A DNA stretch of 64,000 bases from Bog-473 sp963817735 (GCA_963817735.1 CAWFPP010000013.1:1-64000); one strand, 5' to 3'. Shown: positions 9,080 to 17,675, counted from the stretch's first letter. Numbers and translations are program-made. The notes: generated by a model from the letters alone, not told the origin.

Positions 9080-10471
9080 ATGATCGAGGCTCCCGAGATC
9101 CGCTACGCCACCACCAACGATGGCTTGCACATCGCCTATCAGGTCCAAGGCTCGGGTTCGTTGGATCTGGTCGAAACAGGTGACGGGACCATGTTTTCAA
9201 TCGACGCGACGGGTGAACAACCCAGATGGCAGCAATGGGTCGACCGCTTGGCCTCATTTTCGCGAATTATCCGCTTCGACCTCAGAGGAATCGGACTGTC
9301 AGACCCGGTGGGATCGTCGGATCCTCCGACCGTTGAACAATGGGCAGCTGACGCGTTGGGAGTCATGGACAGCGCTGGTGTCGACCAAGCAGCCATCCTC
9401 GGATGCGCCATGAACGGGCTGCTCGCTCTACTCTTAGCCGCCAGTCACCCCGAACGCGTCCAGGCGTTGGTGCTCGTAAATGCCTATGCCCGCGTTGTCC
9501 AGGATTACGACTACCCGATCGGCTATTCGTCTGAACTCGTCGAGCAGTTTGTCGGAGACCTGACCGAGCCTGGAACCGATGCGACTACTCCCGCGGCGTC
9601 CACCGGAGATCCAGGGCTCCCCGATGCTTCGGTAGGCGACATTCCCTATATGGCACCGAGCCTGGCCTCCGACGCTGCGTTCGCCTCATGGTGGCATCGA
9701 GCCGGACACAGGGGCGCAAGTGTTGCGGCATCCCGCGGCGTCTGGCGAGTTGCGATTGGAACCGACCTTCGAGCAGCTCTCCCCTTGATCAACGTGCCCA
9801 CGTTGGTCGTGCACAGCACGAGAAACGCCTTTGTTCCTATTCAATGGGGGCGCTACCTGGCAGAACACATTCCCAACGCGCAGATGGTCGAACTCGATTC
9901 GGCCGACCATGTGCCGTGGGCCAGCGACGCGGACATTGTCGGCGAGATCGAGGAGTTCCTGACAGGGACGCGCCAACTGGCTCCTTCGAGTCGGATACTC
10001 GCAACAGTGCTCTTCACCGACATCGTCGGATCGACAGAGCAGGCATCTGCCCTTGGAGATCGCTCTTGGAAGGACCTCCTCGAAAGCCACGACCAGGCCG
10101 TCGAGCGCCAGCTTCGCCGTTATGGAGGTCAACTGGTGAAACACACCGGCGATGGCATCCTCGCCACATTCGACGGCCCGGCACGAGCCGTGCGATGTGC
10201 TGGGGCTATCCGGGAGGCTCTCCAGCAGCTGGGGTTACAGATTCGGGCAGGTCTCCATGCCGGTGAGATCGAACGCCGCGGCGACGACGTATCCGGCGTA
10301 GCCGTGCATTTGGCTCAGCGCGTGCAGGGCCGCGCTGAGCCTGGTGAGATCCGCGTGTCTCGGACGGTCGTCGACTTGGTTGCCGGATCGGACCTTCGGT
10401 TCGAGGACAAAGGTGAGCACCAACTCAAGGGTGTTCCCGGCTCTTGGAGGCTCTTCGCCGTGAGTAGCTGA
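9080..10471 (+). CDS. Alpha/beta-hydrolase-like domain fused to class III nucleotide cyclase
   Basis: A 463-aa fusion. Residues about 8-295 have the alpha/beta hydrolase fold (IAYQVQGSGSLDLV, RIIRFDLRGIGLSDP, PTLVVHSTRNAFVP, HVPWAS), but the nucleophile elbow reads LGCAMNGLLA, so the usual Gly-x-Ser-x-Gly serine is Ala. Residues about 305-460 are an adenylate/guanylate cyclase domain: VLFTDIVGST (metal Asp), GGQLVKHTGDGILATF (Lys and second metal Asp) and GVAVHLAQRV, where the usual Asn is His but the Arg is kept. Known actinobacterial relatives share this layout. The hydrolase part may act as a sensor. Confidence 0.9.
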   Translation: MIEAPEIRYATTNDGLHIAYQVQGSGSLDLVETGDGTMFSIDATGEQPRWQQWVDRLASFSRIIRFDLRGIGLSDPVGSSDPPTVEQWAADALGVMDSAGVDQAAILGCAMNGLLALLLAASHPERVQALVLVNAYARVVQDYDYPIGYSSELVEQFVGDLTEPGTDATTPAASTGDPGLPDASVGDIPYMAPSLASDAAFASWWHRAGHRGASVAASRGVWRVAIGTDLRAALPLINVPTLVVHSTRNAFVPIQWGRYLAEHIPNAQMVELDSADHVPWASDADIVGEIEEFLTGTRQLAPSSRILATVLFTDIVGSTEQASALGDRSWKDLLESHDQAVERQLRRYGGQLVKHTGDGILATFDGPARAVRCAGAIREALQQLGLQIRAGLHAGEIERRGDDVSGVAVHLAQRVQGRAEPGEIRVSRTVVDLVAGSDLRFEDKGEHQLKGVPGSWRLFAVSS

Positions 10472-10590
10472 CAGGACGGATCGTCCGGTATTGGTCACCG
10501 CGACTCCGACGCATCGTGTCGACATGGAATGGTTCTTGGGGCGTCCCAGAACGCCGGGTCCGAGGCATGCTGAGGTAATAGAGTTTTCGG

Positions 10591-11175
10591 GTGCGGATGA
10601 ATTGGGCGGAATCCATTTACATAAACAGTGGTTTGCGGACTAAGCGGCTGCGGCAAAACGTGATCCCGAAGCTCATCGCCCTTGGCGGACGTACTGAAGG
10701 TCTCGATGTCCTCGACGTTGGTTGCGGACCCGGCGAGTGCGTTGCAGGAGAAATTGAGGACTTTGGTGCAGGTCGCGTTGTTGCCGTCGATTGTGATCCG
10801 AAGATGGTCCAACGTGCCAAAGCGCGACTGGCCGAATATGGAAGTCGAGCAACTGTCGTGGAAGGTGATGTTACGGATCTTCCCTACGAGGACGGAGCGT
10901 TCGATGCGATCTTCAATTTCGCTGTTCTGCATCACGTGCCTAACTGGAAAGATGGGCTTCAAGAGATCGCCAGAGTTCTCAAGGATGAGGGCCGACTCTT
11001 CTCTCAAGATCACGACGTCGCCAACCATGATTGGCTGTCTCGCCACCTCTTCAAGCACCCTCCAAATCGGTTCACGAATGCCCAGTTTCTCGATCAAGTA
11101 GGGAAGGTCGGTCTGCGTATCATTGACGTTGAGGACCACCCCGGCCAGCTACTCCTAGCTGCGCTCAAGCACTGA
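10591..11175 (+). CDS. SAM-dependent methyltransferase (Methyltransf_11 type)
   Basis: A 194-aa methyltransferase. Motif I is LDVLDVGCGPGECVAG (about 38-53), motif II VVAVDCDPKMVQRAKARL, motif post-II VEGDVTDLPYEDGAFDAIF with FAVLHHVPNW, and motif III ARVLKDEGRLFSQDH. It is close to the minimal Rossmann core with little cap, so a small or lipid substrate is likely, but this is inference. Start is GTG 10591 or ATG 10597, both lacking a strong ribosome site. It stands alone between the cyclase fusion and the SDR. Confidence 0.88.
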   Translation: MRMNWAESIYINSGLRTKRLRQNVIPKLIALGGRTEGLDVLDVGCGPGECVAGEIEDFGAGRVVAVDCDPKMVQRAKARLAEYGSRATVVEGDVTDLPYEDGAFDAIFNFAVLHHVPNWKDGLQEIARVLKDEGRLFSQDHDVANHDWLSRHLFKHPPNRFTNAQFLDQVGKVGLRIIDVEDHPGQLLLAALKH

Positions 11176-11194
11176 CGATTTCAACCGGATCCGG

Positions 11195-11212
11195 GCTATC
11201 CCAGTACGCCGG
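11195..11212. repeat. 18-bp dispersed repeat, copy 1
   Basis: GCTATCCCAGTACGCCGG. The exact reverse complement occurs at 24358-24375, and a degenerate form (TCCCAGAACGCCGGG) lies near 10545. All are intergenic, so this may be a REP-like family. Confidence 0.5.
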
Positions 11213-11359
11213 GAAGGTGGGACACATCGGCACGAGGGAAGCGGTGCTGATGATCGTTCGGAGGCCGGAGAATTTCCCGCGGCAAGGAAGCTCCCACGAG
11301 GACTGAGGCTTACGCCTGTTGCGTGGGCTGATCACAGGCGAGGCCTGTTAGGTAGGGTC

Positions 11360-12166
11360 GTGGTGGTGGGATTGAGGAGCCGCCGGCCGGTGTGGGACTA
11401 CCAGGGAAAGGTCGCCGTCGTGACCGGGGCTTCCGCAGGCCTCGGTCGTCGTCTTGCGTTGGATCTCGCCTCAGCGGGAGCGGTGGTGGTGGGCGTGGCG
11501 CGGCGTGAGGAGCGGCTACAGGGCCTTGTCGATGAGATGCGGAGGCACAGTCCGGAGTCGTGCTACCGGGTCTGCGATCTCTTCGAGGCCGCCTCCTTCG
11601 TCGGCCTGTTGGAACAAGTGGAGGAGGAGCACAGCCGGATCGACATCCTGGCCAACATCGCCGGCGTCGGCGGGATCATGCGCACCGAACCGACAACCGC
11701 AGCGACACTTCGATCCATCATGGAGGTGAACTTCATCGCTCCCGTCGCCGGCATGGTGACCCTCCTACCAGGGATGCGGAGACGCAAGTTTGGTGCAATC
11801 GTCAACATGAGTTCGGACGACGGGCGCGCTCCCGGTCCTGGAGCATCCGACTACTCCGCGAGCAAGGCAGCCCTGTCTGCGGCCACGGAGAGTCTGTCCT
11901 ATGACGCGAGGCAGGACGGTGTCTTCCTTCACGTGGCGTATCCGGGATGGGTACCAACTGAAATGGGGCTAACCGCGGTGCGCGACGGCGGGCTGTCGAT
12001 GCCGCCGCGTGCGGTCCGTCGAACCGAGGATCAGGTCACGTCGCTCGTACTCCGCCGAATGTTTGACCCACGGCTTGAGATCAATGCGGCCTCACTGCCC
12101 CTCGTTGCACCGATCCTACGGACAGTGGCCCCCCGCACCTATCAGCGGATGCGGGCCACTCGGTGA
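11360..12166 (+). CDS. Short-chain dehydrogenase/reductase
   Basis: A 268-aa NAD(P)-dependent oxidoreductase of the classical SDR family. The cofactor motif is VVTGASAGLGRRLAL (about 20-34), NIAG is at about 97-100, and the catalytic set is Ser in VNMSSDDGR (about 149), Tyr and Lys in DYSASKAAL (about 164-168). PGWVPTEMG follows the active site. The C-terminus (about 220-268) is longer than the minimal core and hydrophobic (LPLVAPILRTVAP), as in SDRs acting on lipids. GTG start at 11360 with GGTAGGG upstream; in-frame GTGs at 11363 and 11366 are alternatives. Substrate unknown. Confidence 0.9.
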   Translation: MVVGLRSRRPVWDYQGKVAVVTGASAGLGRRLALDLASAGAVVVGVARREERLQGLVDEMRRHSPESCYRVCDLFEAASFVGLLEQVEEEHSRIDILANIAGVGGIMRTEPTTAATLRSIMEVNFIAPVAGMVTLLPGMRRRKFGAIVNMSSDDGRAPGPGASDYSASKAALSAATESLSYDARQDGVFLHVAYPGWVPTEMGLTAVRDGGLSMPPRAVRRTEDQVTSLVLRRMFDPRLEINAASLPLVAPILRTVAPRTYQRMRATR

Positions 12167-12254
12167 GCAATGGACTGCTTTGCAGTCATAGGGGCGCGCC
12201 CTGGCAGACGTGCAACTGATCGTACGGCGGCCCCCGTTCATTGCCGCCGGGTAG

Positions 12255-12275
12255 GGGGTGCCCCACTTCGCCGGG
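12255..12275 (+). repeat. 21-bp inverted dispersed repeat, left copy
   Basis: The core GGTGCCCCACTTCGCCGGG recurs exactly, in reverse complement, at 17676-17696. The pair brackets the segment that holds IS110 elements A and B. Confidence 0.5.
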
Positions 12276-12436
12276 CTGGGGGCGCCACCTCGCAGCGCCC
12301 CGGGCTTGTTCGAACCTTCCCAGTCAGGAGCTGCTCAGCACCGAGTCGTTGACACCTGAACTTAGAGGGCGCAACCTGAGTGTGGCGACCTCTACGATCC
12401 CTTGGGCCGCCTGCAAAACGAGGGAGGTGGCTAGTA

Positions 12437-12715
12437 ATGAAGTACGTCGTGATCAGTCGGCTGGCACCTGGAGTCGACAGCGCACGCAAGGCATTCGAGG
12501 TGTTCTTGAAGGCCGGGCTGCCAGCGGGAACCGAATCGGTGTGGGCGGGGGCGGACGGGAAAACGTTCATCAACATTGTCGAGAGCGAGACCCCTGACAT
12601 TGTGGCTTCGTCCACGTATGCACCGTTCTTCGAGGAATCGACCGTCATCCCTGTCGTAGCCGTTGACGACGCCTGGATTGAAGCCATCCGCACTGCACAA
12701 GCCAACTGGGGCTAG
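12437..12715 (+). CDS. Small hypothetical protein, possible dimeric alpha/beta-barrel fold
   Basis: A 92-aa protein starting MKYVVISRLAPGVDS. The pattern (strand MKYVVIS, helix ARKAFEVFLKAG, strands SVWAGADGKTFINIVES, helix, final strand VIPVVAVDDAW) looks like the ferredoxin-like dimeric alpha-beta barrels, such as DUF3303-type or monooxygenase-like proteins. The ribosome site GGGAGG is 8 bases before ATG 12437, which decides against the earlier in-frame ATG at 12380. No catalytic residue can be named. Confidence 0.72.
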   Translation: MKYVVISRLAPGVDSARKAFEVFLKAGLPAGTESVWAGADGKTFINIVESETPDIVASSTYAPFFEESTVIPVVAVDDAWIEAIRTAQANWG

Positions 12716-12808
12716 GGCTCAATTCGAGTCCTAGTACGTTTTGCCATGCGCACATCGGTGCCGAGGTATCGGGGTGCTTGCGCCGTTCAACGGTGGGAAG
12801 GAGGACCG

Positions 12809-13015
12809 ATGGCTCGACTGAACATTGACGATGGTAAGAACCCAGCCGAGTCGTTGCGGCAGCACGCTGCGAGATACGTGGACGAGCTGATTCGGATTGC
12901 GCCGCCATGCGACCATCCGCTGACGCCGGAAATGAGGACCGACACCGTCGCCTTCGTCGAGGGAGCGATGCATGACCTGATTCTCGCGGGCGTACCGCGA
13001 AGTCGTCTTCGATAG
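12809..13015 (+). CDS. Small hypothetical protein
   Basis: A 68-aa acidic/basic mixed, helical protein (ARLNIDDGKNPAESL, then YVDELIRIAPP and TVAFVEGAMHDLILAG). It has no signal peptide or membrane segment and I do not recognise it. A strong ribosome site AAGGAGG lies 5 bases before ATG 12809, the best reason to believe it is real. It lies 93 bases after the previous gene and just before IS110 element A. Function unknown. Confidence 0.6.
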   Translation: MARLNIDDGKNPAESLRQHAARYVDELIRIAPPCDHPLTPEMRTDTVAFVEGAMHDLILAGVPRSRLR

Positions 13016-13349
13016 GCAGCGTGAGGCCATCTTTAACGCTTCGGTTCCGCGTCCCCCAACTGTGTACCTGTTGAGTGCCTTGGCTGCCCCAGTTCATTGA
13101 TACTTCTCTGAGGATCCACCGCTTGATTGCTGGTCCTGAATAGCTTCGGGAGTGCTGGCCGGTCCGGTCTGACTTGATGCCCGTGACGTTGCAAGACGTC
13201 GTCGACCGAGACCAACCAGCGGCACTTTGACAGCGGCACGTCCCGTCTCCGAGGTGGGGTGATTGGTCCGGGTTGCTACCAACAACCTGAACCGCCCGTC
13301 GCTCCGATCCGGAACGGCCGTGCCATCCCTCACACCAAAGAGAGAAGGG

Positions 13350-14399
13350 ATGACCATGTCCATCGTAGAAGCTGCGCGTGGTGTGACCGGTGGTGTCGAC
13401 ACCCACCTCGACGTCCACGTGGCAGCTGCCCTCGATCCACTCGGAGGGCTGCTCGGCACGGAGCGCTTCGAGACCAATGCTGCGGGCTACAAGGCGCTCC
13501 TCGGCTGGCTCGGGAGCTTCGGGGACGTCACCAAGGTCGGCGTGGAGGGCACCGGTTCGTATGGCTCGGGCCTGGCCCGCTACCTGCGCCGAGTCGGCGT
13601 CGAGGTCCTCGAGGTCGACCGACCGGATCGTCAGAAGCGCCGTCGGGCCGGCAAGTCCGATCCGCTCGACGCCATCGAGGCCGCCCGGGCCGCCTTGAGT
13701 GGTCGGGCCAAGGGCAAACCCAAGTCGCGCGACGGTGCCGTCGAGGCCATCCGGGTCCTCGTCGTGGCCAAGCGCTCCGCCCGCCAGGCCAGAGGCAAGG
13801 CCTTGGTCCAGATGCGCCACCTCGGCTACAGCGCTCCCGAACAGCTGCGTTGTCGCATGAAGGGCCTCTCGGTGCCTGCATTGGTGGCAGAAGGAAAAGG
13901 GCTGCGTCCCGGTCGCTCTCCCGATCCGGTAACGGCGGCCACCAAGGCATCGCTGTCCTCGTTGGCGCATCGGATCAGTTCGCTCGACGACGAACTGGCC
14001 GAGCTCAACGAGAGGATCGAGAGCCTCCTCGTCGCCACAGTGCCCGACCTCCTCGAGCTCTTCGGCGTCGGACCCGACACTGCGGCGGCCCTCGTCATGG
14101 CGGCCGGCGACAACCCCGAACGTCTCCACTCGGAAGGAGCCTGGGCCCATCTGTGCGGTGTGTCGCCCATCCCCAAGGGTTCGGGCAAGAGCAGCGGCCG
14201 GGTCAAGGCGCACGACGGTGGGGATCGCCAGGCCAACAGCGCGCTGTGGCGCATCGTCATGGTGCGCATCGCGCATGATTCCGAGACCCAGCTCTACTTC
14301 GAGCGCCGGGTGAAGGAGGGAAAAACGACGCACGAGGTCATACGCATCTTGAAGCGCTACGTCGCCCGCGAGGTCTATCGCTACCTGCCTCGCGCCTAG
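13350..14399 (+). CDS. IS110-family transposase, element A
   Basis: A 349-aa DEDD recombinase. First Asp in GGVDTHLDVHVAA (about 14-26), Glu in GVEGTGSYG (about 67-75), Asp pair in GKSDPLDAIEAAR (about 101-113). The C-terminal domain with LFGVGPDTAAALVMAAGDN and the serine-bearing GVSPIPKGSGK follows, then the ending VAREVYRYLPRA. Two in-frame ATGs lie at 13350 and 13356; AGAAGGG is better spaced for the second. The gene is intact and probably functional, and its product would act with the RNA encoded just downstream. Confidence 0.93.
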   Translation: MTMSIVEAARGVTGGVDTHLDVHVAAALDPLGGLLGTERFETNAAGYKALLGWLGSFGDVTKVGVEGTGSYGSGLARYLRRVGVEVLEVDRPDRQKRRRAGKSDPLDAIEAARAALSGRAKGKPKSRDGAVEAIRVLVVAKRSARQARGKALVQMRHLGYSAPEQLRCRMKGLSVPALVAEGKGLRPGRSPDPVTAATKASLSSLAHRISSLDDELAELNERIESLLVATVPDLLELFGVGPDTAAALVMAAGDNPERLHSEGAWAHLCGVSPIPKGSGKSSGRVKAHDGGDRQANSALWRIVMVRIAHDSETQLYFERRVKEGKTTHEVIRILKRYVAREVYRYLPRA

Positions 14400-14402
14400 C
14401 TC

Positions 14403-14484
14403 CCCGAGCTGAGGGTCTGGCTATCCCCAGTTCTGTCGTCCCTCGGGGCTGACTTTCCAGCGATTCGCCGACCCTCAGCGCGGG
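14403..14484 (+). ncRNA. Candidate seekRNA/bridge RNA guide hairpin, element A
   Basis: Starts 4 bases after the transposase stop. The 15-base arms (14403-14417/14470-14484) pair with one mismatch. Inside, CCCCAGTTC (14425-14433) equals the left flank CCCCAGTTC (13087-13095), 9 of 9, with TGGCT also shared just upstream. The second segment TTCCAGCGAT matches the antisense of the right flank (AACCGGCGAC) at the CC-GCGA core, 6 of 8. There is no U-run, so it does not look like a terminator. Confidence 0.65.
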
Positions 14485-14611
14485 CCCACCATCTCGAAAA
14501 CGCGTGACTCAATAAGAGCCTGTCCTCGACTCGAGTGACTCATCAATGTTCTGTCCGCTGTTTTCACTCCCGAACCCCCAAAGAGGGGTTGACAAGTGAT
14601 AGGAGCGTCGC

Positions 14612-14704
14612 CGGTTATACAGGTGATCCACCTCCTGGGATAGCCATCCGGGGGAACCTCCTCGGGTGCAAACCCGACCAGGAGGTGGATCACCTGTATA
14701 ACCG
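14612..14704. repeat. 93-bp palindrome between facing IS110 elements A and B
   Basis: Perfect 27-base arms (14612-14638 and 14678-14704, outermost bases CGGTTATACAGG / CCTGTATAACCG) enclose a 39-base centre that itself forms a small hairpin (TCGGGT-GCAA-ACCCGA). Element A ends at 14606 on one side and element B at 14707 on the other, so both right ends face the palindrome. B's right guide matches the outer end of the arm (TAACCGAT, 14699-14706). Confidence 0.9.
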
Positions 14705-14825
14705 ATGCTCCTATGGATTTTGTCAACCCCTTCGGGAGTGAGGACGGCGGACAGACCAATGACGGGCCACTCGTGGGAATGGGCAAGCTCTTATCAGGTC
14801 ACGCGTCTTCGAGTTCGGTGAGCCC

Positions 14826-14901
14826 GGATCATGGACCGGCAAATCGGTTACAGGTCAGTCACACCGACGACAGGCGTATAGGTGAGCCAAGTCCATGATC
14901 C
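14826..14901 (-). ncRNA. Candidate seekRNA/bridge RNA guide hairpin, element B
   Basis: Arms GGATCATGGAC/GTCCATGATCC are perfect. On the minus strand the left guide CACCTATACGCC (14873-14884) fits the left flank of B' (CCCCATACGCC) 9 of 11 and of B (7 of 11). The right guide TGTAACCGAT contains TAACCGAT, equal to the plus-strand right flank 14699-14706, 8 of 8. It lies 7 bases after the transposase stop. Confidence 0.6.
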
Positions 14902-14907
14902 AGGGAT

Positions 14908-15948
14908 CTAGCCGCGAGGCAGGTAGCGGTAGACCTCGCGGGCGACATAGCGCTTCAGCATGCGGATGGCTTCGCGCTTGGAGCGACCGTCTTTGACGCG
15001 GCGCTCCATGTAGGCCTGCGTTCGGGGATCAGAGGCGAGCCGCGTGATCACGATGTGCCACAGCGCCCGGTTGGCCTGGCGATCGCCGCCACGATTGAGC
15101 CGGTGCCGCGTCACCTTGCCCGATGAGGCCTCGAGCGGCGAGACACCGCACAGGTGGGCCCAGGCGGCTTCGGATCGCAGTCGCTCGGGGTTGTCGCCGG
15201 CCGCGACCAACAGCGCGGCAGCAGCATCGATGCCGACGCCGTAGACGGCGAGGAGCTCTGGTGCAGTCTCTTCGAGGAGCGGGGTGATCATGGCGTCGAG
15301 GTCGGAGATCTCGTCCTCGAGATCGGCCACTCGGTGGGCCAACATGGACAGCGATGCCTTGGTGGCCGCAGTCACGACGTCGGGCGAACGCGTCGGTCGC
15401 AATCCTTGGGCGGCCGCGACGAGCTGGGTGATGGGAAGGCCCTTGAGTCGGCTCTGGAGCTGGTCAGGGGCACTGAAGGTCAGCTGGCGCATCTGGGTGA
15501 GCGCCTTGACCCGGGCAGCTCGAGCGGAGCGCTTGGCCACGACGAGGACCCGGATCGCCTCGACCGAGCCGTCTCTGCTCTTGGCCTTTCCCTGCGCTCG
15601 GCCCGACAGGACGGCCCGGGCCGCCTCAACGGCGTCGAGGGGATCGGACTTGCCGCTGTGCCGTCGGGCCTGGCGGTTCTGACGATCCACTTCGACGACC
15701 GCGATCCCTGCTCGAGCGAGGTGACGGGCGACGCCGGCGCCGTAAGAACCCGTGCCCTCGATGCCGACCTTGGAGATCGCGCCGAAGTCACTCAGCCAGG
15801 CCAACAGGGCCGAATAGCCGTCGGGCTCCGCTGCAAACGACCGGGTCCCGAGCAGGACACCGACCTCGTCGAGCACGGCGGCCACGTGGACTTCTCCGTG
15901 GGTGTCGATGCCGCCGGTGACGGTACGCGTGGCTTCTACGATGGTCAT
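14908..15948 (-). CDS. IS110-family transposase, element B
   Basis: A 346-aa DEDD recombinase with GGIDTHGEVHVAA, GIEGTGSYGAG and GKSDPLDAVEAAR for the DEDD residues, then YGVGIDAAAALLVAAGDN and GVSPLEASSGK in the C-terminal domain. ATG at 15948 has AAGGGA upstream; the longer frame to 16119 lies in the non-coding end and lacks a start signal. The protein is the same as that of B' at 27164-28204. Intact. Confidence 0.93.
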   Translation of the reverse strand: MTIVEATRTVTGGIDTHGEVHVAAVLDEVGVLLGTRSFAAEPDGYSALLAWLSDFGAISKVGIEGTGSYGAGVARHLARAGIAVVEVDRQNRQARRHSGKSDPLDAVEAARAVLSGRAQGKAKSRDGSVEAIRVLVVAKRSARAARVKALTQMRQLTFSAPDQLQSRLKGLPITQLVAAAQGLRPTRSPDVVTAATKASLSMLAHRVADLEDEISDLDAMITPLLEETAPELLAVYGVGIDAAAALLVAAGDNPERLRSEAAWAHLCGVSPLEASSGKVTRHRLNRGGDRQANRALWHIVITRLASDPRTQAYMERRVKDGRSKREAIRMLKRYVAREVYRYLPRG

Positions 15949-16425
15949 GCCATCCCTTCCTTCCTTAAGCGGTTGAGGGGTGGCGCGGCCGTCCCGAGAT
16001 GGAGTGACGGTGTAGGTCGATCTGGTCTGAACAGACCGGCCAATCACCCCTCTGGAACGGGGCACGCCGCGCCCTATCTGATGTGCCCGGAGCTCCAGTC
16101 GACGGGGTGCGGACGCCATGACTCGTCCACGTGATCTGAAGTCAGACCGGCGACTCCGGTGCTCCCAAAATTACCGACGGCCAACCTTGCAGCGGTGGAC
16201 CCTCACGGGAGCTTCACAACATCATTGGCGATTTGGGACAGTCAGCCCTGGACTGCCGGATGAGCATTTCGTGGGTGCCACGTCGGCAGGTAACGACAGA
16301 GGCGAATCTCCGGGCTCGTTTTTGGTGAGGTGCCTACTCGCACATGCCAAATCCTGAGCATTTCCGCCTCGCTTGCGATAGAAATCTCTGAGCGTTACTA
16401 GTGGGTGACGAGAAGGGCGGTTCCG

Positions 16426-16959
16426 ATGAGCGACGTATCGCAAGGTGCGGGCTGGTGGCTCGCCAGTGACGGCAAGTGGTATCCACCGGAATCTGCACCA
16501 GCCCCACCACCGCCGGATCAGTCAACGCCGGCGGATATGGTCCAACAGTTTCGGACCGTGCAGCCGACTGGAGTTGTGGGTAAGCCGAGGCGTGCTTGGG
16601 CGGTTGCGGTTCTGACGATTATCACTCTTGGTATCTACGGGCTCTATTGGCAGTACGCCATGTTCCAGGAGATGAACGACTACTCGGGTCAGGGAATTGG
16701 TGGCCTCGTTGGATTGCTGCTGGCGATCTTGTTTGGAATCGTCAACATCTTTGTGATGCCTGCTGAAATCGGCAATCTCTACTTTCGCGAGGGAAAGGCC
16801 AGACCCGTAACCGCTGTGACGGGATTCTGGATTTTCCTCCCGATAGTTGGGTGGTTCGTTTGGCTAGTCAAGTGTCAAAGGCGACTCAACGAGTTTTGGG
16901 TGGCGCACGGAGCAGTTACAACGGGAGCCGCCGCTCCCTCATTGAGTTCAGGACAGTGA
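16426..16959 (+). CDS. DUF2510 + DUF4234-type membrane protein
   Basis: A 177-aa membrane protein. The N-terminal GWWLASDGKWYPPE (about 7-20) is the actinobacterial DUF2510 motif, followed by a Pro-rich linker. Three to four hydrophobic helices come next (AWAVAVLTIITLGIYGLYW; IGGLVGLLLAILFGIVNIFV; FWIFLPIVGWFVWLV), matching DUF4234-type proteins. The function of both families is unknown; small actinobacterial envelope proteins of this kind are common. ATG at 16426 is preferred to the GTG at 16405 because the motif starts there. A SHOCT-domain protein converges from the right. Confidence 0.8.
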   Translation: MSDVSQGAGWWLASDGKWYPPESAPAPPPPDQSTPADMVQQFRTVQPTGVVGKPRRAWAVAVLTIITLGIYGLYWQYAMFQEMNDYSGQGIGGLVGLLLAILFGIVNIFVMPAEIGNLYFREGKARPVTAVTGFWIFLPIVGWFVWLVKCQRRLNEFWVAHGAVTTGAAAPSLSSGQ

Positions 16960-16993
16960 CACGAAGGGCGGCTTGCGTTCCGCCCGGCTAGTC

Positions 16994-17536
16994 CTAAGCG
17001 ATCTCGGATGTCGTTCCCATGATCCGCGCCTTTTCGGCCTCGAACTCCACCTGAGTCAGTACACCCGAGTCGCGAAGTTCTCCAAGGGTTTTGAGCTCTT
17101 GAAGCCTTGACTGAGATGACACAGGGTTCGCGCCATCAGGCGGTGGGGGCGGCGGAGGCGCGGGCGCGGGCGCGGGCGCGGTATCTACCAGCCGAGTAAG
17201 GGCATCCGTAGTTGCTCTTATCAATGCTTCTACATTCTTCCTATTCTTACTGTGGGACGTTGCGGATCCGACCATCGTCTTGGTCGCCGATGAGATACTC
17301 ATCGCAGATTTGCCGGGTCCAGCGTCCGTCACGGAAATGGTGACACGTTCTCCCCACGACCACGCGGATACTGAGGTCGATACAGTGACGTGCCGAGCGA
17401 GTGAATTCACATCGGGATCTTTGAAACCCTTGAGTCCCGACGATAGGGCCTCAGTCAACGCTTTAAACACCATATCGGGTGGGAAATCGAACTGAACGGC
17501 ACCTGTCCGCGCGAAAGTGTCCCCTATAGGGCTCAT
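16994..17536 (-). CDS. SHOCT-domain protein with Pro/Ala linker
   Basis: A 180-aa protein. Residues about 1-105 form a beta-rich domain of unknown type (AVQFDFPPDMVFKALTEAL; VTVSTSVSAWSWGERVTISV). Then comes an APAPAPAPPPPPPP linker encoded by a GGGCGC repeat, and a C-terminal SHOCT helix hairpin (about 148-176, LQELKTLGELRDSGVLTQVEF), a short domain that mediates oligomerisation. ATG 17536 has GGGGG upstream; the frame is open further but without a start signal. The repetitive linker could vary in length between strains. Confidence 0.75.
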   Translation of the reverse strand: MSPIGDTFARTGAVQFDFPPDMVFKALTEALSSGLKGFKDPDVNSLARHVTVSTSVSAWSWGERVTISVTDAGPGKSAMSISSATKTMVGSATSHSKNRKNVEALIRATTDALTRLVDTAPAPAPAPPPPPPPDGANPVSSQSRLQELKTLGELRDSGVLTQVEFEAEKARIMGTTSEIA

Positions 17537-17675
17537 CTGAAAACCCCCTTCGCCAAAGCAAGGATTCTGTACAAGCCAACTGCAATCTAGTGAGCGGTTT
17601 TGCAGTAGTCCATGGGTTAGTGGCGGGATATCAATGGATTTTCTCGGACGGTCCCCGCTCCAGCGAGCGCTCCTT

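Larger units (their letters stand above)
13096..14606 (+). mobile_element. IS110-family element A (complete)
   Basis: A 1.51-kb element with a 5' non-coding end of about 255 bases, the recombinase, and a 207-base 3' non-coding end carrying a hairpin. The left end begins ATTGATACTTCTCT, the right end is TTGACAAGTGATAGGAGC. A truncated copy sharing the recombinase 3' part and the whole 3' end lies at 29858-30837, and element C is a diverged relative. Ends were set from the A/A'/C comparison and the guide matches. Confidence 0.8.
14707..16226 (-). mobile_element. IS110-family element B (complete)
   Basis: A 1.52-kb element. The recombinase is 14908-15948, with a 5' non-coding end to 16226 and a 3' non-coding end 14707-14907. 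By eye it is identical to B' at 26963-28482 over the whole element; identity runs a few bases past each end because the target sequences share GGCG and CCGAT. The right end on the minus strand is TTGACAAAATCCATAGGAGC. Confidence 0.85.

Noticed and set aside
12645..14333. 562-codon minus-strand frame across element A
   Set aside because: Antisense to the IS110 recombinase, low-complexity Gly/Arg/Asp composition, no motif. A shadow.
14403..14484. Post-transposase hairpin as a simple terminator
   Set aside because: No U-run follows, the interior is conserved between A and C except at the guide segments, and those segments match the flanks.
14612..14704. Palindrome as an integron attC site
   Set aside because: GTTATAC and GTATAAC occur in the wrong order for attC outer sites (which read RYYYAAC ... 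GTTRRRY), and no integron integrase is near.
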